A stretch of DNA of 64,000 bases from Pseudomonadota bacterium (GCA_029779845.1 JAKOZT010000092.1:107115-171114); one strand, 5' to 3'. Shown: positions 1 through 9,258, counted from the stretch's first letter. The notes: generated by a model not told the origin, from the sequence alone. Numbers and translations are program-made.

Positions 1-450
1 CGACTCGCCCGCGCCCACCGGGCCGAGCTTCTCGGCCGTCTTGGCCTTCACGCTGACCTGCTCGACCTTGATCGCCAGCGCCTGCGCGATGCGCTGGCGC
101 ATCGCCAGGATGTGCGGCGCCATCTTGGGCGCCTGCGCGACGATGGTGCTGTCGACGTTGGCCACGTGCCAGCCGGCCTGCAAGGCGCGCCGGCCCGCTT
201 CGGCCAGTAGCGCCAGCGAATCGGCGCCGCGAAAACGCTCGTCGGTGTCGGGGAAGTGGTGGCCGATGTCGCCCAGCGCCAGCGCGCCGAAGATCGCGTC
301 GGTGATCGCGTGGCACAGCGCGTCGGCGTCGGAATGGCCGTCCAGCCCGTGCGTGTGCGGGATGGTCACGCCGCCGAGCACCAGCGGCCGGCCTTCGACG
401 AGGCGGTGGCTGTCCCAGCCTTCGCCGATGCGGATGTTGGGCAGGTTCAT
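1..450 (-). CDS. ispF: 2-C-methyl-D-erythritol 2,4-cyclodiphosphate synthase, 3' end cut by window edge
   Basis: IspF converts CDP-methylerythritol 2-phosphate to the cyclodiphosphate in the cytosolic MEP isoprenoid pathway. 150 codons are present; the family is about 160 residues, so only the C-terminus is missing beyond base 1. The N-terminus carries the metal-binding GxGxDxHR-type stretch (EGWDSHRL) and the [10 protein letters not shown] motif, and TAEKLGPVG near the C-terminus is typical. The ATG at 450 overlaps the ispD stop as ATGA, so ispD and ispF are translationally coupled. Identification is secure. Confidence 0.95.
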   Translation of the reverse strand, partial: MNLPNIRIGEGWDSHRLVEGRPLVLGGVTIPHTHGLDGHSDADALCHAITDAIFGALALGDIGHHFPDTDERFRGADSLALLAEAGRRALQAGWHVANVDSTIVAQAPKMAPHILAMRQRIAQALAIKVEQVSVKAKTAEKLGPVGAGES

Positions 451-1172
451 GCGGGTTCCTCGTTGCGCTCGGCGAGCAGGCGTTCGGCGAGCGTGAAGTC
501 GGACGGCCAGGTGACTTTCAGGTTGGCGGCGTCGCCTTCGACGAGCAGCGGGCGACGGCCGGTGGCCTCGATCGCGCCGGCTTCGTCGGTCACCGCGAGG
601 CCGCTGCCGAGGGCGCGCGCGAGCGCGTCGTGCAGCGCGCCGATGCGGAACATCTGCGGCGTCTGCGCAGCCCATTTGTCGGCGCGCGGCAGCGTCTCGG
701 CGACGCGGCCGGCTTCGGCGCGCTTGAGCGTGTCGGCCACCGGCAGCGCGAGCAGGCCGCCGACGGCGTCGCTCAGGCAGGCGGCCATCAGACGTTCGAC
801 CCAAGCCGGGCGCAGCAGGCAACGCGCGGCATCGTGCACCAGCACCCAGTCGTCGCGGCGCGCGCCGCGTGCGAGCAGTTCTTCGAGGCCGCCGCTGACG
901 GTGTCGGCGCGGGTCGCGCCGCCGCGTTTGCAGACCCAGCCGCGTTCACCTTCGAACGCGGGCAGCAGCGTCTCGAAATGCTCGTCGTCCGACGCCAGCA
1001 CCACCAGCGTCGCCGTGAGGCGCGGCACGTCGGCCAGCGCCGCGAGCGTGTGCGCCACCATCGGCCGGCCGGCGATCTGCACGTACTGCTTGGGCAGCGC
1101 GGCGCCGGAGCGCGAGCCCACGCCGGCGCAGGGCAGCAAGGCGTAGCAGCGGGGCTCGGTGTCGGCGTTCAT
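447..1172 (-). CDS. ispD: 2-C-methyl-D-erythritol 4-phosphate cytidylyltransferase
   Basis: IspD transfers CMP to methylerythritol 4-phosphate, the third MEP-pathway step. The product is 241 residues, the normal length. The nucleotide-binding loop GVGSRSG followed by LPKQY is at residues 17-30, and the VHDAARC active-site segment lies in the middle. It is the first gene of ispD-ispF and is divergent from mfd with only about 40 bp between start codons. A -10-like TACAAT on this strand lies at 1200-1195, giving a leader of about 15 nt. The frame stays open far upstream, antisense to mfd, but homology begins at this ATG. Confidence 0.96.
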   Translation of the reverse strand: MNADTEPRCYALLPCAGVGSRSGAALPKQYVQIAGRPMVAHTLAALADVPRLTATLVVLASDDEHFETLLPAFEGERGWVCKRGGATRADTVSGGLEELLARGARRDDWVLVHDAARCLLRPAWVERLMAACLSDAVGGLLALPVADTLKRAEAGRVAETLPRADKWAAQTPQMFRIGALHDALARALGSGLAVTDEAGAIEATGRRPLLVEGDAANLKVTWPSDFTLAERLLAERNEEPA

Positions 1173-1194
1173 GCGCGGCGTCTGAAGGGCCCGG

Positions 1195-1204
1195 ATTGTA
1201 TGAT
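1195..1204. promoter_or_regulatory. overlapping divergent -10 elements of ispD and mfd
   Basis: The ten bases ATTGTATGAT read as TATGAT (1199-1204) toward mfd and as TACAAT (1200-1195) toward ispD. Both fit a sigma-70 -10 hexamer and each lies a short distance before the proposed start. No convincing -35 is visible on either side. The promoter assignment is inferred from the sequence only. Confidence 0.45.
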
Positions 1205-1214
1205 CCGCCCCCCG

Positions 1215-4200
1215 ATGCAAGTCCCCGTCATCGCGCCCGGCAAGCGCTTCACCCTGCCCCGCCCGATCGCCTCGGCCGATGCGCTGCTGCTGGCGCGCTT
1301 CGCGCAGCGCCAGGCCGAACAGAAGAAGCTGCTCGCGATCGTCAACGCCGAGCCGGCCGACACGCAGCGGCTCGAAGGCGAACTCGCCTTCTTCGCGCCC
1401 GGCCTGCGCATCGCCGTCTTCCCCGACTGGGAAACGCTGCCCTACGACACCTTCAGCCCGCACCAGGACCTGATCTCCGAGCGGCTGGCCACGCTGTGGC
1501 GCATCCTTCATTCGAAAGAGCGGGGCGATGTCGACGTGGTGCTGCTGCCCGCCTCCACGGCGCTGGTGCGCCTGGCGCCGCCGAGCTTCCTGGCCGGCTA
1601 CACCTTCCACTTCCAGCAGAAGCAGAAGCTCGACGAAGCGGCGCTCAAATCGCAGCTCACGCTGGCCGGCTACACGCACGTCAGCCAGGTGGTGTCGCCG
1701 GGCGAATACGCGGTGCGCGGCGGGCTGATCGACCTCTTTCCGATGGGCTCGCCGGTGCCGTACCGCGTCGACCTGTTCGGCGACGAGATCGATTCGATCC
1801 GCACCTTCGACCCCGACTCGCAGCGCAGCCTCTACCCGGTGCCGGAAGTGCGATTGCTGCCCGGCCGCGAGTTCCCGATGGACGAAGCGGCGCGCACCGC
1901 CTTCCGCGCGCGCTGGCGCGAGAAGGTCGAGGGCGACCCGACCAAGGTGCGCCTGTACAAGGACATCGCCGCCGGCATCGCGACGGCGGGCATCGAGTAC
2001 TACCTGCCGCTGTTCTTCGAGCAGACCGCGACGATCTTCGACTACCTCGGCGAGGGCGCGGCGCTGGCGCTGCACGGCGAGGTCGACGAGGCGCTGAACC
2101 GCTTCTGGACCGACACGCGCGAGCGCCACCGCTTCCTGCAGCACGACAAGGAGAAGCCCATCCTGCCGCCGGAGGAGATCTTCCTGCGCGGCGAGGAGTT
2201 CTTCGCGCGCGCCAACGCGCATGCGACGCTGGCGCTGCGTGGGCGCGAGCCGGTGGAGTGGGCGCGGCCGCTGCCTGATCTCAGCGTCGATCGCGGCGCG
2301 CCCGAGCCGCTGAGGAAGCTGCAGCAGCACGTCGCGAGCACATCGCACCGCGTGCTGATCGTCGCCGAGAGCGAAGGCCGGCGCGAGAGCCTGCTCGAGC
2401 TGCTGCGCGACAACCGGATCGAGCCACCCAGCGTCGGCTCGCTCGCCGAATTCGAGGCCGGCGCAGAGCACTTCGCGATCGGTGTCGCGCCACTGGCCGA
2501 GGGCTTCTTCTGGCACGAGCCGGCCGAAGGCAAGACGATCCAGTTCGTCACCGAAACCGAACTCTTCGCCACCGCGCCGAGCGCGCGGCGCCGGCGCCGG
2601 CAGGAGCAGGTCAGCGACGTCAATGCGCTGATCAAGGATCTGTCCGAGCTGAACGTCGGCGACCCGGTGGTGCACGTCAACCACGGCATCGGGCGCTACG
2701 TCGGGCTGATCAACATCGACCTCGGCGACGGGCCTTCCGAATTCCTGCACCTGGAGTACGCCGACAAGGCGACGCTCTACGTGCCGGTGGCGCAGCTGCA
2801 TCTGATCGCGCGCTACACGGGCGTCAGCCCTGAAGAAGCGCCGCTGCACAAGCTCGGCTCCGGACAGTGGGAGAAGGCCAAGCGCAAGGCGGCCGAGCAG
2901 GTGCGCGACACGGCCGCCGAACTGCTGAACCTCTACGCCCGCCGCGCCGCGCGCGAGGGCTTCGCGTTCCGCTTCCAGCCCCACGACTACGAAGCCTTCG
3001 CCGCCAGCTTCGGCTTCGAAGAAACGCCCGACCAGCAGGCCGCGATCCACGCCGTGATCCAGGACATGGTCAGCCCCAAGCCGATGGACCGCCTCGTCTG
3101 CGGCGACGTCGGCTTCGGCAAGACCGAGGTTGCGCTGCGCGCCGCCTTCGTCGCGGTGACCGGCGGCCGCCAGGTGGCCATCCTCGCGCCGACCACGCTG
3201 CTGGCGGAGCAGCACTACCAGAACATCGCCGACCGCTTCGGCAAGTGGCCGGTGAAGGTGGCCGAGCTGTCGCGCTTCCGCTCGCCCAAGGAAGTGAAGG
3301 CGGCGATGGCCGGCATCGCCGACGGCACGATCGACATCGTGGTCGGCACGCACAAGCTGCTGTCGGCTGACGTGAAGTTCAAGCGCCTCGGCCTCTTGGT
3401 GATCGACGAGGAACACCGCTTCGGCGTGCGCCACAAGGAGGCGATCAAGGCGCTGCGCGCCGACGTGGACGTGCTCACGCTCACCGCCACGCCGATCCCG
3501 CGCACGCTGGGCATGGCGCTGGAAGGCCTGCGCGATCTCTCCGTGATCGCCACCGCGCCGCAGCGCCGGCTGGCGATCAAGACCTTCGTGCGCAACGAGG
3601 GCACGGGCACGATCCGCGAGGCGGTGCTGCGCGAATTGAAGCGCGGCGGGCAAGTCTACTTCCTGCACAACGAGGTGGAGACCATCGCGGCGCGGCGCGA
3701 CAAGCTCGCCGAGCTGCTGCCCGAGGCGCGCATCGCCATCGCCCACGGCCAGATGCCCGAGCGCGAGCTGGAGCGCGTGATGCGTGACTTCGTCGCGCAG
3801 CGCCACAACCTGCTGCTGTGCTCGACCATCATCGAGACCGGCATCGACGTGCCGAGCGCCAACACCATCGTGATCAGCCGCGCCGACAAGTTCGGCCTGG
3901 CGCAGCTGCACCAGCTGCGCGGGCGCGTCGGCCGCTCGCACCACCAGGCCTACGCCTACCTGCTGGTGCCCGACGTGGAGGGCCTGACCAAGCAGGCCGC
4001 GCAGCGGCTCGAAGCGATCCAGCAGATGGAGGAGCTGGGCTCAGGCTTCTACCTCGCGATGCACGACCTGGAGATCCGCGGCGCCGGCGAGGTGCTGGGC
4101 GAGAACCAGAGCGGCAACATGATGGAAGTGGGTTTCCAGCTCTACAACGACATGCTCGCCGAAGCGGTGCGTTCGCTGAAGGCGGGCAAGGAGCCCGACC

Positions 4201-4673
4201 TGCTGAGCCCGCTGTCGGCCACCACCGAGATCAACCTGCACGCCCCCGCGCTGCTGCCCGACGCCTACTGCGGCGACGTGCACGTGCGCCTGAGCCTCTA
4301 CAAGCGCCTGGCCACCGCGGAGAAGACCGAGCAGATCGACGCGATGCTCGAAGAGATCACCGACCGCTTCGGCAAGCTGCCGCCGCAGGGCCAGACGCTG
4401 TTCGACGTGCACCGCCTGCGCGTGCTGGCCAAGCCCTACGGCGTGGTGAAGGTCGATGCCGCGCCGCAGCTGATGGTGATCGGCTTCCGCCCGAACCCGC
4501 CGGTGGACGCGCTGAAGATCATCGAGCTGGTGCAGAAGAACCGCCACATCAAGCTGGCCGGCAACGACAAGCTGCGCATCGAGCGCGCCACGCCCGAGCC
4601 CAAGGACCGCGCGCAGCTGATCCGCGACGTGCTGCGCTCGCTGGGGGCGCCGAAGGTGGCGGATGCCGCCTGA
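1215..4673 (+). CDS. mfd: transcription-repair coupling factor
   Basis: Mfd releases RNA polymerase stalled at DNA lesions and recruits UvrA. The product is 1152 residues, the usual size. In order: a UvrB-like N-terminal region, an RNAP-interacting CarD-type domain near residue 480 (GDPVVHVNHGIGRYVG), a superfamily 2 motor with Walker A GDVGFGKT near 630 and DEEHRFG near 730, the motif VI region (QLRGRVGRS), and the C-terminal TRCF regulatory domain. An in-frame ATG at 1200 would add five residues, but it overlaps the -10 element TATGAT, so 1215 is preferred. It is monocistronic or drives the small downstream genes. Confidence 0.97.
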   Translation: MQVPVIAPGKRFTLPRPIASADALLLARFAQRQAEQKKLLAIVNAEPADTQRLEGELAFFAPGLRIAVFPDWETLPYDTFSPHQDLISERLATLWRILHSKERGDVDVVLLPASTALVRLAPPSFLAGYTFHFQQKQKLDEAALKSQLTLAGYTHVSQVVSPGEYAVRGGLIDLFPMGSPVPYRVDLFGDEIDSIRTFDPDSQRSLYPVPEVRLLPGREFPMDEAARTAFRARWREKVEGDPTKVRLYKDIAAGIATAGIEYYLPLFFEQTATIFDYLGEGAALALHGEVDEALNRFWTDTRERHRFLQHDKEKPILPPEEIFLRGEEFFARANAHATLALRGREPVEWARPLPDLSVDRGAPEPLRKLQQHVASTSHRVLIVAESEGRRESLLELLRDNRIEPPSVGSLAEFEAGAEHFAIGVAPLAEGFFWHEPAEGKTIQFVTETELFATAPSARRRRRQEQVSDVNALIKDLSELNVGDPVVHVNHGIGRYVGLINIDLGDGPSEFLHLEYADKATLYVPVAQLHLIARYTGVSPEEAPLHKLGSGQWEKAKRKAAEQVRDTAAELLNLYARRAAREGFAFRFQPHDYEAFAASFGFEETPDQQAAIHAVIQDMVSPKPMDRLVCGDVGFGKTEVALRAAFVAVTGGRQVAILAPTTLLAEQHYQNIADRFGKWPVKVAELSRFRSPKEVKAAMAGIADGTIDIVVGTHKLLSADVKFKRLGLLVIDEEHRFGVRHKEAIKALRADVDVLTLTATPIPRTLGMALEGLRDLSVIATAPQRRLAIKTFVRNEGTGTIREAVLRELKRGGQVYFLHNEVETIAARRDKLAELLPEARIAIAHGQMPERELERVMRDFVAQRHNLLLCSTIIETGIDVPSANTIVISRADKFGLAQLHQLRGRVGRSHHQAYAYLLVPDVEGLTKQAAQRLEAIQQMEELGSGFYLAMHDLEIRGAGEVLGENQSGNMMEVGFQLYNDMLAEAVRSLKAGKEPDLLSPLSATTEINLHAPALLPDAYCGDVHVRLSLYKRLATAEKTEQIDAMLEEITDRFGKLPPQGQTLFDVHRLRVLAKPYGVVKVDAAPQLMVIGFRPNPPVDALKIIELVQKNRHIKLAGNDKLRIERATPEPKDRAQLIRDVLRSLGAPKVADAA

Positions 4674-4690
4674 CGCGACGACCCCGGTGC

Positions 4691-4696
4691 TACGAT
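4691..4696 (+). promoter_or_regulatory. -10 element TACGAT, leaderless start of the DUF433 gene
   Basis: TACGAT ends seven bases before the ATG at 4704, the distance expected if transcription begins on the A of the start codon. There is no Shine-Dalgarno sequence. It suggests that the toxin-antitoxin pair has its own promoter in the short gap after mfd. Confidence 0.4.
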
Positions 4697-4703
4697 GCCC
4701 AGC

Positions 4704-4925
4704 ATGATCGACTGGTCCAGCTGCCCCGCCGTCGAAAGCGACCCCGAGCGCGTCAGCGGGGCCTGGGTCTTTCGGGGCACGCGCGTGCCCGTCGCCGCCC
4801 TGTTCGAGAACCTCGAAGACGGCGCATCCGTCCACGACTTCACCGAATGGTTCCAGGGCGTCAGCCCGGAACAGGTTCGCACGGTCCTGGAGCACGCCGC
4901 GAAGAGCGCCCTGGCGCCGGCGTAA
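4704..4925 (+). CDS. DUF433 family antitoxin-like protein
   Basis: A 73-residue protein with the DUF433 pattern (starts MIDWSSCP, then RVSGAWVFRGTRVPVAALFE and DFTEWF). DUF433 proteins are small winged-helix-like proteins usually encoded just before a DUF5615 PIN-like protein and predicted to be the antitoxin of a type II pair. The downstream gene begins on the base after this stop codon, the arrangement expected for a coupled pair. An in-frame ATG at 4695 overlaps the -10 box, so 4704 is preferred. Activity as an antitoxin is inferred from family and context. Confidence 0.85.
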   Translation: MIDWSSCPAVESDPERVSGAWVFRGTRVPVAALFENLEDGASVHDFTEWFQGVSPEQVRTVLEHAAKSALAPA

Positions 4926-5258
4926 GTGAAGGTCTTCTTCGACCAGGGCACGCCCGCTCCGCTGCGCCGCGCACTGGCGAGCCACGACGTCGAAACGGCC
5001 CACGAACGCGGGTGGTCCCAGCTGAAGAACGGCGAGCTCATCGCCGCCACCGAGCAAGCCGGTTTCGAGGTCTTCGTCACCACCGACCAGAACCTCCGGT
5101 ATCAGCAGAACCTTGCGGGCAGGAAGATCGCCATCGTCGTCATCCTCACGACGAGCTGGCCGCGCATCCAGGCCGATCTGTCGCCCGTGCGGGCCGCCAT
5201 CGACACGGCATCTTCGGGCTCGTACATCGAAGTCCCTGTCGCTGAACACCGCTCGTAG
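4926..5258 (+). CDS. DUF5615 PIN-like toxin candidate
   Basis: 110 residues beginning with GTG directly after the TAA of the DUF433 gene. It shows the DUF5615 (Mut7-C/PIN-like) pattern: FDQGTPAPLRRAL at the N-terminus, HDVETAHERGW, then VFVTTDQNL with the second conserved acidic residue. PIN-like folds are usually metal-dependent RNases, so this is the likely toxin of the pair. RNase activity is not shown for this protein, and some DUF5615 proteins lack complete acidic sites. Confidence 0.82.
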   Translation: MKVFFDQGTPAPLRRALASHDVETAHERGWSQLKNGELIAATEQAGFEVFVTTDQNLRYQQNLAGRKIAIVVILTTSWPRIQADLSPVRAAIDTASSGSYIEVPVAEHRS

Positions 5259-5297
5259 AATCGCGGCCCTTCGCCTGACGCTCGCTCCACCCGCGCC

Positions 5298-6011
5298 ATG
5301 TCCAGCACCGAACACGCCCCCGGCCTCTTCATCCGCGGCTTCGCGCCGCCGCTGCGGCTGGCGGACTTCAGGCTGATCGCCTTCGACATGGACTCGACGC
5401 TGATCAACATCGAGTGCGTCGACGAGATCGCCGACGCCGCCGGCCGCAAGGCCGAGGTGGCCGAGATCACCGAAGCCGCAATGCGCGGCGAGATCGCCGA
5501 CTACAAGGACAGCCTGCGCCGCCGCGTCGCGCTGCTGGCCGGCGTGCCGGTGGCGGCGCTGGAAAAGGTCTGGGCCGACAAGCTGCGCCTGAACCCCGGC
5601 GTGCAGCGCTTCGTCGAGGCCTGCCAAGCGGCCGGGCTGAAGACGCTGCTGGTCTCGGGCGGCTTCACCTTCTTCAGCGAGCGCATCCGCGGGCAATTGA
5701 AGCTCGACTTCGCGCGCGCCAACACGCTGGGGGTGGCGAACGGCCGGCTCACCGGCACGCTGTTCGACCGGCCCTGGGGCGACATCGTCGATGGCGCCGA
5801 GAAGAAGCGCGTGCTGCTCGAAGTGGCCGAGCTGATGGGCATAGCCCCCGCGCAGGCCATCGCGGTGGGCGACGGCGCCAACGATCTTCCGATGATGGGC
5901 GCCGCCGGCCTGTCGATCGCCTTCCACCCCAAGCCGGCGGTGCGCGAGCAGGCGATGATCTCGATCATGAGCGGCGGCATGGACCGGGCTCTCGAAGTCC
6001 TGTCAGCGTGA
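5298..6011 (+). CDS. serB: phosphoserine phosphatase
   Basis: Hydrolyses phosphoserine to serine, the last step of serine synthesis. The 237-residue HAD hydrolase has the nucleophile motif FDMDST with Asp30 and Asp32, motif II in LVSGGF, and motif IV GDGANDL near residue 191. It lacks an N-terminal ACT domain, as many betaproteobacterial SerB proteins do. A TAGAAT at 5256-5261 may be its -10. The last 9 bp overlap the convergent AhpD-like gene. Confidence 0.93.
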   Translation: MSSTEHAPGLFIRGFAPPLRLADFRLIAFDMDSTLINIECVDEIADAAGRKAEVAEITEAAMRGEIADYKDSLRRRVALLAGVPVAALEKVWADKLRLNPGVQRFVEACQAAGLKTLLVSGGFTFFSERIRGQLKLDFARANTLGVANGRLTGTLFDRPWGDIVDGAEKKRVLLEVAELMGIAPAQAIAVGDGANDLPMMGAAGLSIAFHPKPAVREQAMISIMSGGMDRALEVLSA

Positions 6012-6548
6012 GCCGCGCAGCCTGACCGCGGGGAAATCCACCGGCACCGCGAAGGCCACGTTCACGTAGTTCGTGAACAGGTTCAGCGCCACGTGGGCGA
6101 GGATCTCGACGATGGCCTCGTCGTCGAAGCCGGCCTCGCGCAATTGCTTCACGTCGGCATCGCCGACCTGACCGCGCGCGTCGACGAGTTTCAGCGCGAA
6201 GCGCAGCGCCGCCTGCGTGCGCGCATCGGCGGCCTCGCCGCCCTGCGCGGCGGCCATCTCCTCGGCGCTGGCACCGGCCTTGCGGCCCAGCACCGTGTGC
6301 GCGGCCAGGCAGTACTCGCAGGCGTTGCGATCGGCCACGGCCACGGCGATCTGCTCGCCGAGCTTGGCGCCCAGCGTGCCGGCGCCCAGCGCGCCGAACG
6401 AGCCCCATAGGCTGCGCAGCGCCGCCGGCGAGTTGGCGACGGCGCGGAACATGTTGGGCGTGGCGCCGAAGGCGGCGTGGATCTGGTCGAGCAGCGCCTG
6501 GCGCTCGGCGCTGGTGCCGCTGCGGTCGACGAGGGAAACGCGGTTCAT
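6003..6548 (-). CDS. carboxymuconolactone decarboxylase / AhpD-like peroxidase
   Basis: 181 residues of the CMD/AhpD superfamily. The redox motif CEYCLAAH gives Cys77, Cys80 and His84, the CxxC...H active site of alkylhydroperoxidase AhpD-like proteins, preceded by a helical E...AVA region. An AGGAG ribosome-binding site lies five bases before the ATG. It is divergent from an AraC regulator with a palindrome between them, which suggests inducible expression, perhaps by an oxidant or xenobiotic. The exact substrate is unknown. Confidence 0.88.
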   Translation of the reverse strand: MNRVSLVDRSGTSAERQALLDQIHAAFGATPNMFRAVANSPAALRSLWGSFGALGAGTLGAKLGEQIAVAVADRNACEYCLAAHTVLGRKAGASAEEMAAAQGGEAADARTQAALRFALKLVDARGQVGDADVKQLREAGFDDEAIVEILAHVALNLFTNYVNVAFAVPVDFPAVRLRGSR

Positions 6549-6612
6549 GGCAGCTCCTGGCTGGGTGGTGAGAGGCGTCCAGTGTGGCGAGCATTTCCGT
6601 ATGATTGGATGC

Positions 6613-6628
6613 ATTCGATCCATCGAAT
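6613..6628. promoter_or_regulatory. palindromic operator candidate between AhpD-like and AraC genes
   Basis: ATTCGAT-CC-ATCGAAT is a perfect 7-bp inverted repeat with a 2-bp centre, placed 14 bp before the AraC-family ATG. It is the only clear dyad in the 94-bp divergent spacer. Binding by the neighbouring AraC protein is inference; AraC-family sites are more often direct repeats. Confidence 0.4.
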
Positions 6629-6642
6629 AGTGCAGATCGTCC

Positions 6643-7509
6643 ATGACACCGCCTTCCGGCGTCGATCGCCTCTCCGCGCTGCTGGAGCGCTTCCGCGTGC
6701 ATGCCCATTTGTTCCACGCCGGGCCGCTGTGCGGCGTCACGCACTTCGACGCCAGGCCGGGCCGCGCCTTCCTGCATGTGCTGCGGCGCGGCGAGATGGC
6801 CGTGACGCACCGCGCGCGCAGCGGCGCGCCGCGCAAGCTGGTGCTCTCCGAGCCGACGCTGCTGTTCTACCCCCGCCCGCTGGCGCACGACTTCCACAAC
6901 GCGCCGGCCGACGGCAGCGACTTCGTCTGCGCCACGCTCGATTTCGACGGCGGCGTGCAGCACCCGCTGGTGCGCGCGCTGCCGGCGCTGATGGCGCTGC
7001 GGCTCGCGGAGGTCGAGGGCATCGCGCAGACCCTCGATCTGCTGTTCGCCGAGACCGAACAGGTGCGCTGCGGCCATCGCCTGCTGGCCGATCGGCTGTT
7101 CGAGGTGCTGCTGTTGCAGATGCTGCGCTGGCTGCTCGACCACCCCGAGCAGAGCGGCGTGAGCGCCGGGCTGCTGGCCGGCCTGGCGCACGCGAAGCTG
7201 GCCCGCTCGCTGACCGCGCTGCACGAGCGGCCGGGAGAAAACTGGTCGCTGGAGGCGATGGCGCGCGAAGCGGGCATGTCGCGCAGCGCCTTCGCAGCAG
7301 CGTTCAAGGCCGCGCTCGGCAGCGCGCCGGGCGACTACCTGCTGCGCTGGCGCGTGTCGGTCGCGCAGACGATGCTGCGCGAAGGCGCCTCGGTGAAGAC
7401 CACCAGCGACGCGCTCGGCTACGCCAGCCCGGCGGCGTTCTCGCGCGCCTTCACGCAAATTGCCGGCGCCTCGCCGCGGGCCTGGCGGGCCGTGCTCAAG
7501 GGCGATTGA
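6643..7509 (+). CDS. AraC family transcriptional regulator with cupin sensor domain
   Basis: 288 residues. The N-terminal half is a cupin sensor of the AraC-binding type (HLFHAGPLCG, FYPRPLAHDFH). The C-terminal 100 residues form the two helix-turn-helix AraC DNA-binding domain (LEAMAREAGMSRSAFAAAFK, then TSDALGYASPAAFSRAF). It is divergent from the AhpD-like gene and most likely controls it and itself. The ligand cannot be told from sequence. Its 3' end overlaps the following opposite-strand small gene by 14 bp. Confidence 0.9.
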   Translation: MTPPSGVDRLSALLERFRVHAHLFHAGPLCGVTHFDARPGRAFLHVLRRGEMAVTHRARSGAPRKLVLSEPTLLFYPRPLAHDFHNAPADGSDFVCATLDFDGGVQHPLVRALPALMALRLAEVEGIAQTLDLLFAETEQVRCGHRLLADRLFEVLLLQMLRWLLDHPEQSGVSAGLLAGLAHAKLARSLTALHERPGENWSLEAMAREAGMSRSAFAAAFKAALGSAPGDYLLRWRVSVAQTMLREGASVKTTSDALGYASPAAFSRAFTQIAGASPRAWRAVLKGD

Positions 7510-7828
7510 GCCCCGGCTCGCCCTCCACCTCCACCGTCGTCACCGCCGAGCTGGGTGGGCTGGGCAGGACTTCGAGCGGCACGTCTTTCGCCGCACGCGC
7601 CGCGGCGCTGGCGGCCGCCGCCGGCCGCGCGGCACGCGATGCCGCCGAAGCGGCCGGCTCCACGGCCTTCGCCTTCGGCTTAATCTTGCCCGCCTCGATG
7701 ATCACGCGCAGCGGATTGGCGGCATCGCGCTCGGCGCGCCTGGACGGCTCCTGCGCGGGCGCGGCCGGCATGAGAACGCAAGCGGCGAGAACGACGAAGA
7801 AACGCAGCGCGACCATCGGACGGACCAT
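7496..7828 (-). CDS. small hypothetical secreted protein
   Basis: 110 residues, no family recognised. The N-terminus looks like a Sec signal peptide: a short basic start, the hydrophobic run ALRFFVVLAACVLMPA, and a possible cleavage after APAQ. The mature part is Ala/Pro/Lys-rich and low in complexity, with one ordered-looking stretch (NPLRVIIEAGKIKPK). It may start at 7828 or at the ATG at 7816. It overlaps the end of the AraC gene by 14 bp. Coding status rests on the signal peptide alone. Confidence 0.5.
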   Translation of the reverse strand: MVRPMVALRFFVVLAACVLMPAAPAQEPSRRAERDAANPLRVIIEAGKIKPKAKAVEPAASAASRAARPAAAASAAARAAKDVPLEVLPSPPSSAVTTVEVEGEPGLNRP

Positions 7829-7884
7829 TCTCGCAGTCCGCGCGGCGGTAGCATGCGGCGCCCACGCCACGAGGAGACGACGCA

Positions 7885-9258
7885 ATGAACACCCCCACCA
7901 AGTTCCTGCTCGACGAGAGCAAGCTGCCCAAGCACTGGTACAACATCGCCGCCGATCTGCCGGCGGCCGCGCCGGCGGTGCTGCACCCCGGCACGATGCA
8001 GCCGGTCGGCCCCGACGACCTGGCACCGCTGTTCCCGATGGCGTTGATCGCGCAGGAGGTCAGCACCGAGCGCGAGATCGAGATCCCCGAGCCGGTGCGC
8101 GAGGTGTTCCGCCTCTGGCGCCCTGCCCCGCTGATGCGCGCGCACCGGCTCGAGAAGGCGCTCGGAACCCCGGCCAAGATCTACTACAAGTACGAAGGCG
8201 TCTCGCCGGCCGGCTCGCACAAGCCCAACACCGCGGTGCCGCAGGCCTGGTACAACGCCCAGGCCGGCATCCGAAAGATCGCCACCGAAACCGGCGCCGG
8301 CCAGTGGGGCTCGTCGCTCGCCTTCGCGGGCGCGCTGTTCGGCATCGACGTGACGGTGTTCCAGGTGCGCGTGTCCTACGACCAGAAGCCCTATCGCCGC
8401 GCGCTGATGGAGACCTACGGCGCGCGCTGCATCGCCAGCCCCTCGAACGAAACCAACTCGGGCCGCGCCATCCTCGCGCAGAACCCCGAGCACCCCGGCT
8501 CGCTGGGCATCGCGATCTCGGAGGCGGTGGAAGTCGCCGCGACGCACGACGACACCAAGTACGCGCTCGGCTCGGTGCTCAACCATGTGCTGATGCACCA
8601 GAGCATCATCGGCCTGGAAGCGATCCAGCAGTTCGAGATGGCCGGCGACGACCCCGACATCGTGATCGGCTGCACCGGCGGCGGCAGCAACTTCGCCGGC
8701 CTCGCCTTCCCCTTCCTCGGCCTGCAGCTGCGCGGCGGCGCGAAGGCGAAGAAGCGCCGCATCGTCGCGGTGGAGCCGGCCGCCTGCCCGAGCCTGACGC
8801 GCGGCAGGTACGCCTACGACTTCGGCGACACCGCGCACCTGACGCCGCTGACCAAGATGCACACGCTCGGCAGCACCTTCACGCCGCCGGGCTTCCACGC
8901 CGGCGGCCTGCGCTACCACGGCATGGCGCCGATGGTGTCGCACCTGAAGGAGCTGGGCCTGATCGAAGCGGTGGCCTACCACCAGACCGCCTGCTTCGAA
9001 GCCGGCGTGATGTTCGCGCGCAGCGAAGGCATCGTGCCGGCGCCGGAGGCCAACCACGCGGTGCGCGCGGCGATCGACGAGGCGCTGCGCTGCAAGCGCG
9101 AGGGCAAGGCCGAGGTGATCGTCTTCAACCTCAGCGGCCACGGCCACTTCGACATGATGGCCTACAGCAACTACGCCGCGGGCAAGCTGGTCGACCAGCC
9201 CTATGACGAGAAGGAGCTGGCGATGGCCTTGTCCGGCCTGCCCGCCGTGCCGGCCTAG
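7885..9258 (+). CDS. trpB2: tryptophan synthase beta-like PLP enzyme (TrpB2 type)
   Basis: 457 residues, longer than TrpB1 (about 400), and typical of the TrpB2 class that makes tryptophan from indole and serine without a tight TrpA complex. PLP lysine is in GSHKPNTA near residue 112; ETGAGQWG and the phosphate loop TGGGSNF follow. No trpA is nearby, so it probably salvages indole or acts on another beta-replacement substrate. GAGGAG lies about 10 bases before the ATG and TAGCAT at 7849-7854 is a possible -10. Its stop codon is shared with the convergent rraA stop. Confidence 0.9.
   Translation: MNTPTKFLLDESKLPKHWYNIAADLPAAAPAVLHPGTMQPVGPDDLAPLFPMALIAQEVSTEREIEIPEPVREVFRLWRPAPLMRAHRLEKALGTPAKIYYKYEGVSPAGSHKPNTAVPQAWYNAQAGIRKIATETGAGQWGSSLAFAGALFGIDVTVFQVRVSYDQKPYRRALMETYGARCIASPSNETNSGRAILAQNPEHPGSLGIAISEAVEVAATHDDTKYALGSVLNHVLMHQSIIGLEAIQQFEMAGDDPDIVIGCTGGGSNFAGLAFPFLGLQLRGGAKAKKRRIVAVEPAACPSLTRGRYAYDFGDTAHLTPLTKMHTLGSTFTPPGFHAGGLRYHGMAPMVSHLKELGLIEAVAYHQTACFEAGVMFARSEGIVPAPEANHAVRAAIDEALRCKREGKAEVIVFNLSGHGHFDMMAYSNYAAGKLVDQPYDEKELAMALSGLPAVPA

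Noticed and set aside
447..3944. A 1165-codon minus-strand open frame running opposite mfd and ending as ispD
   Set aside because: Only the last 241 codons, from the ATG at 1172, are ispD. The rest is antisense to mfd with the His/Arg/Ala/Gly-rich composition typical of shadow frames in very GC-rich DNA.
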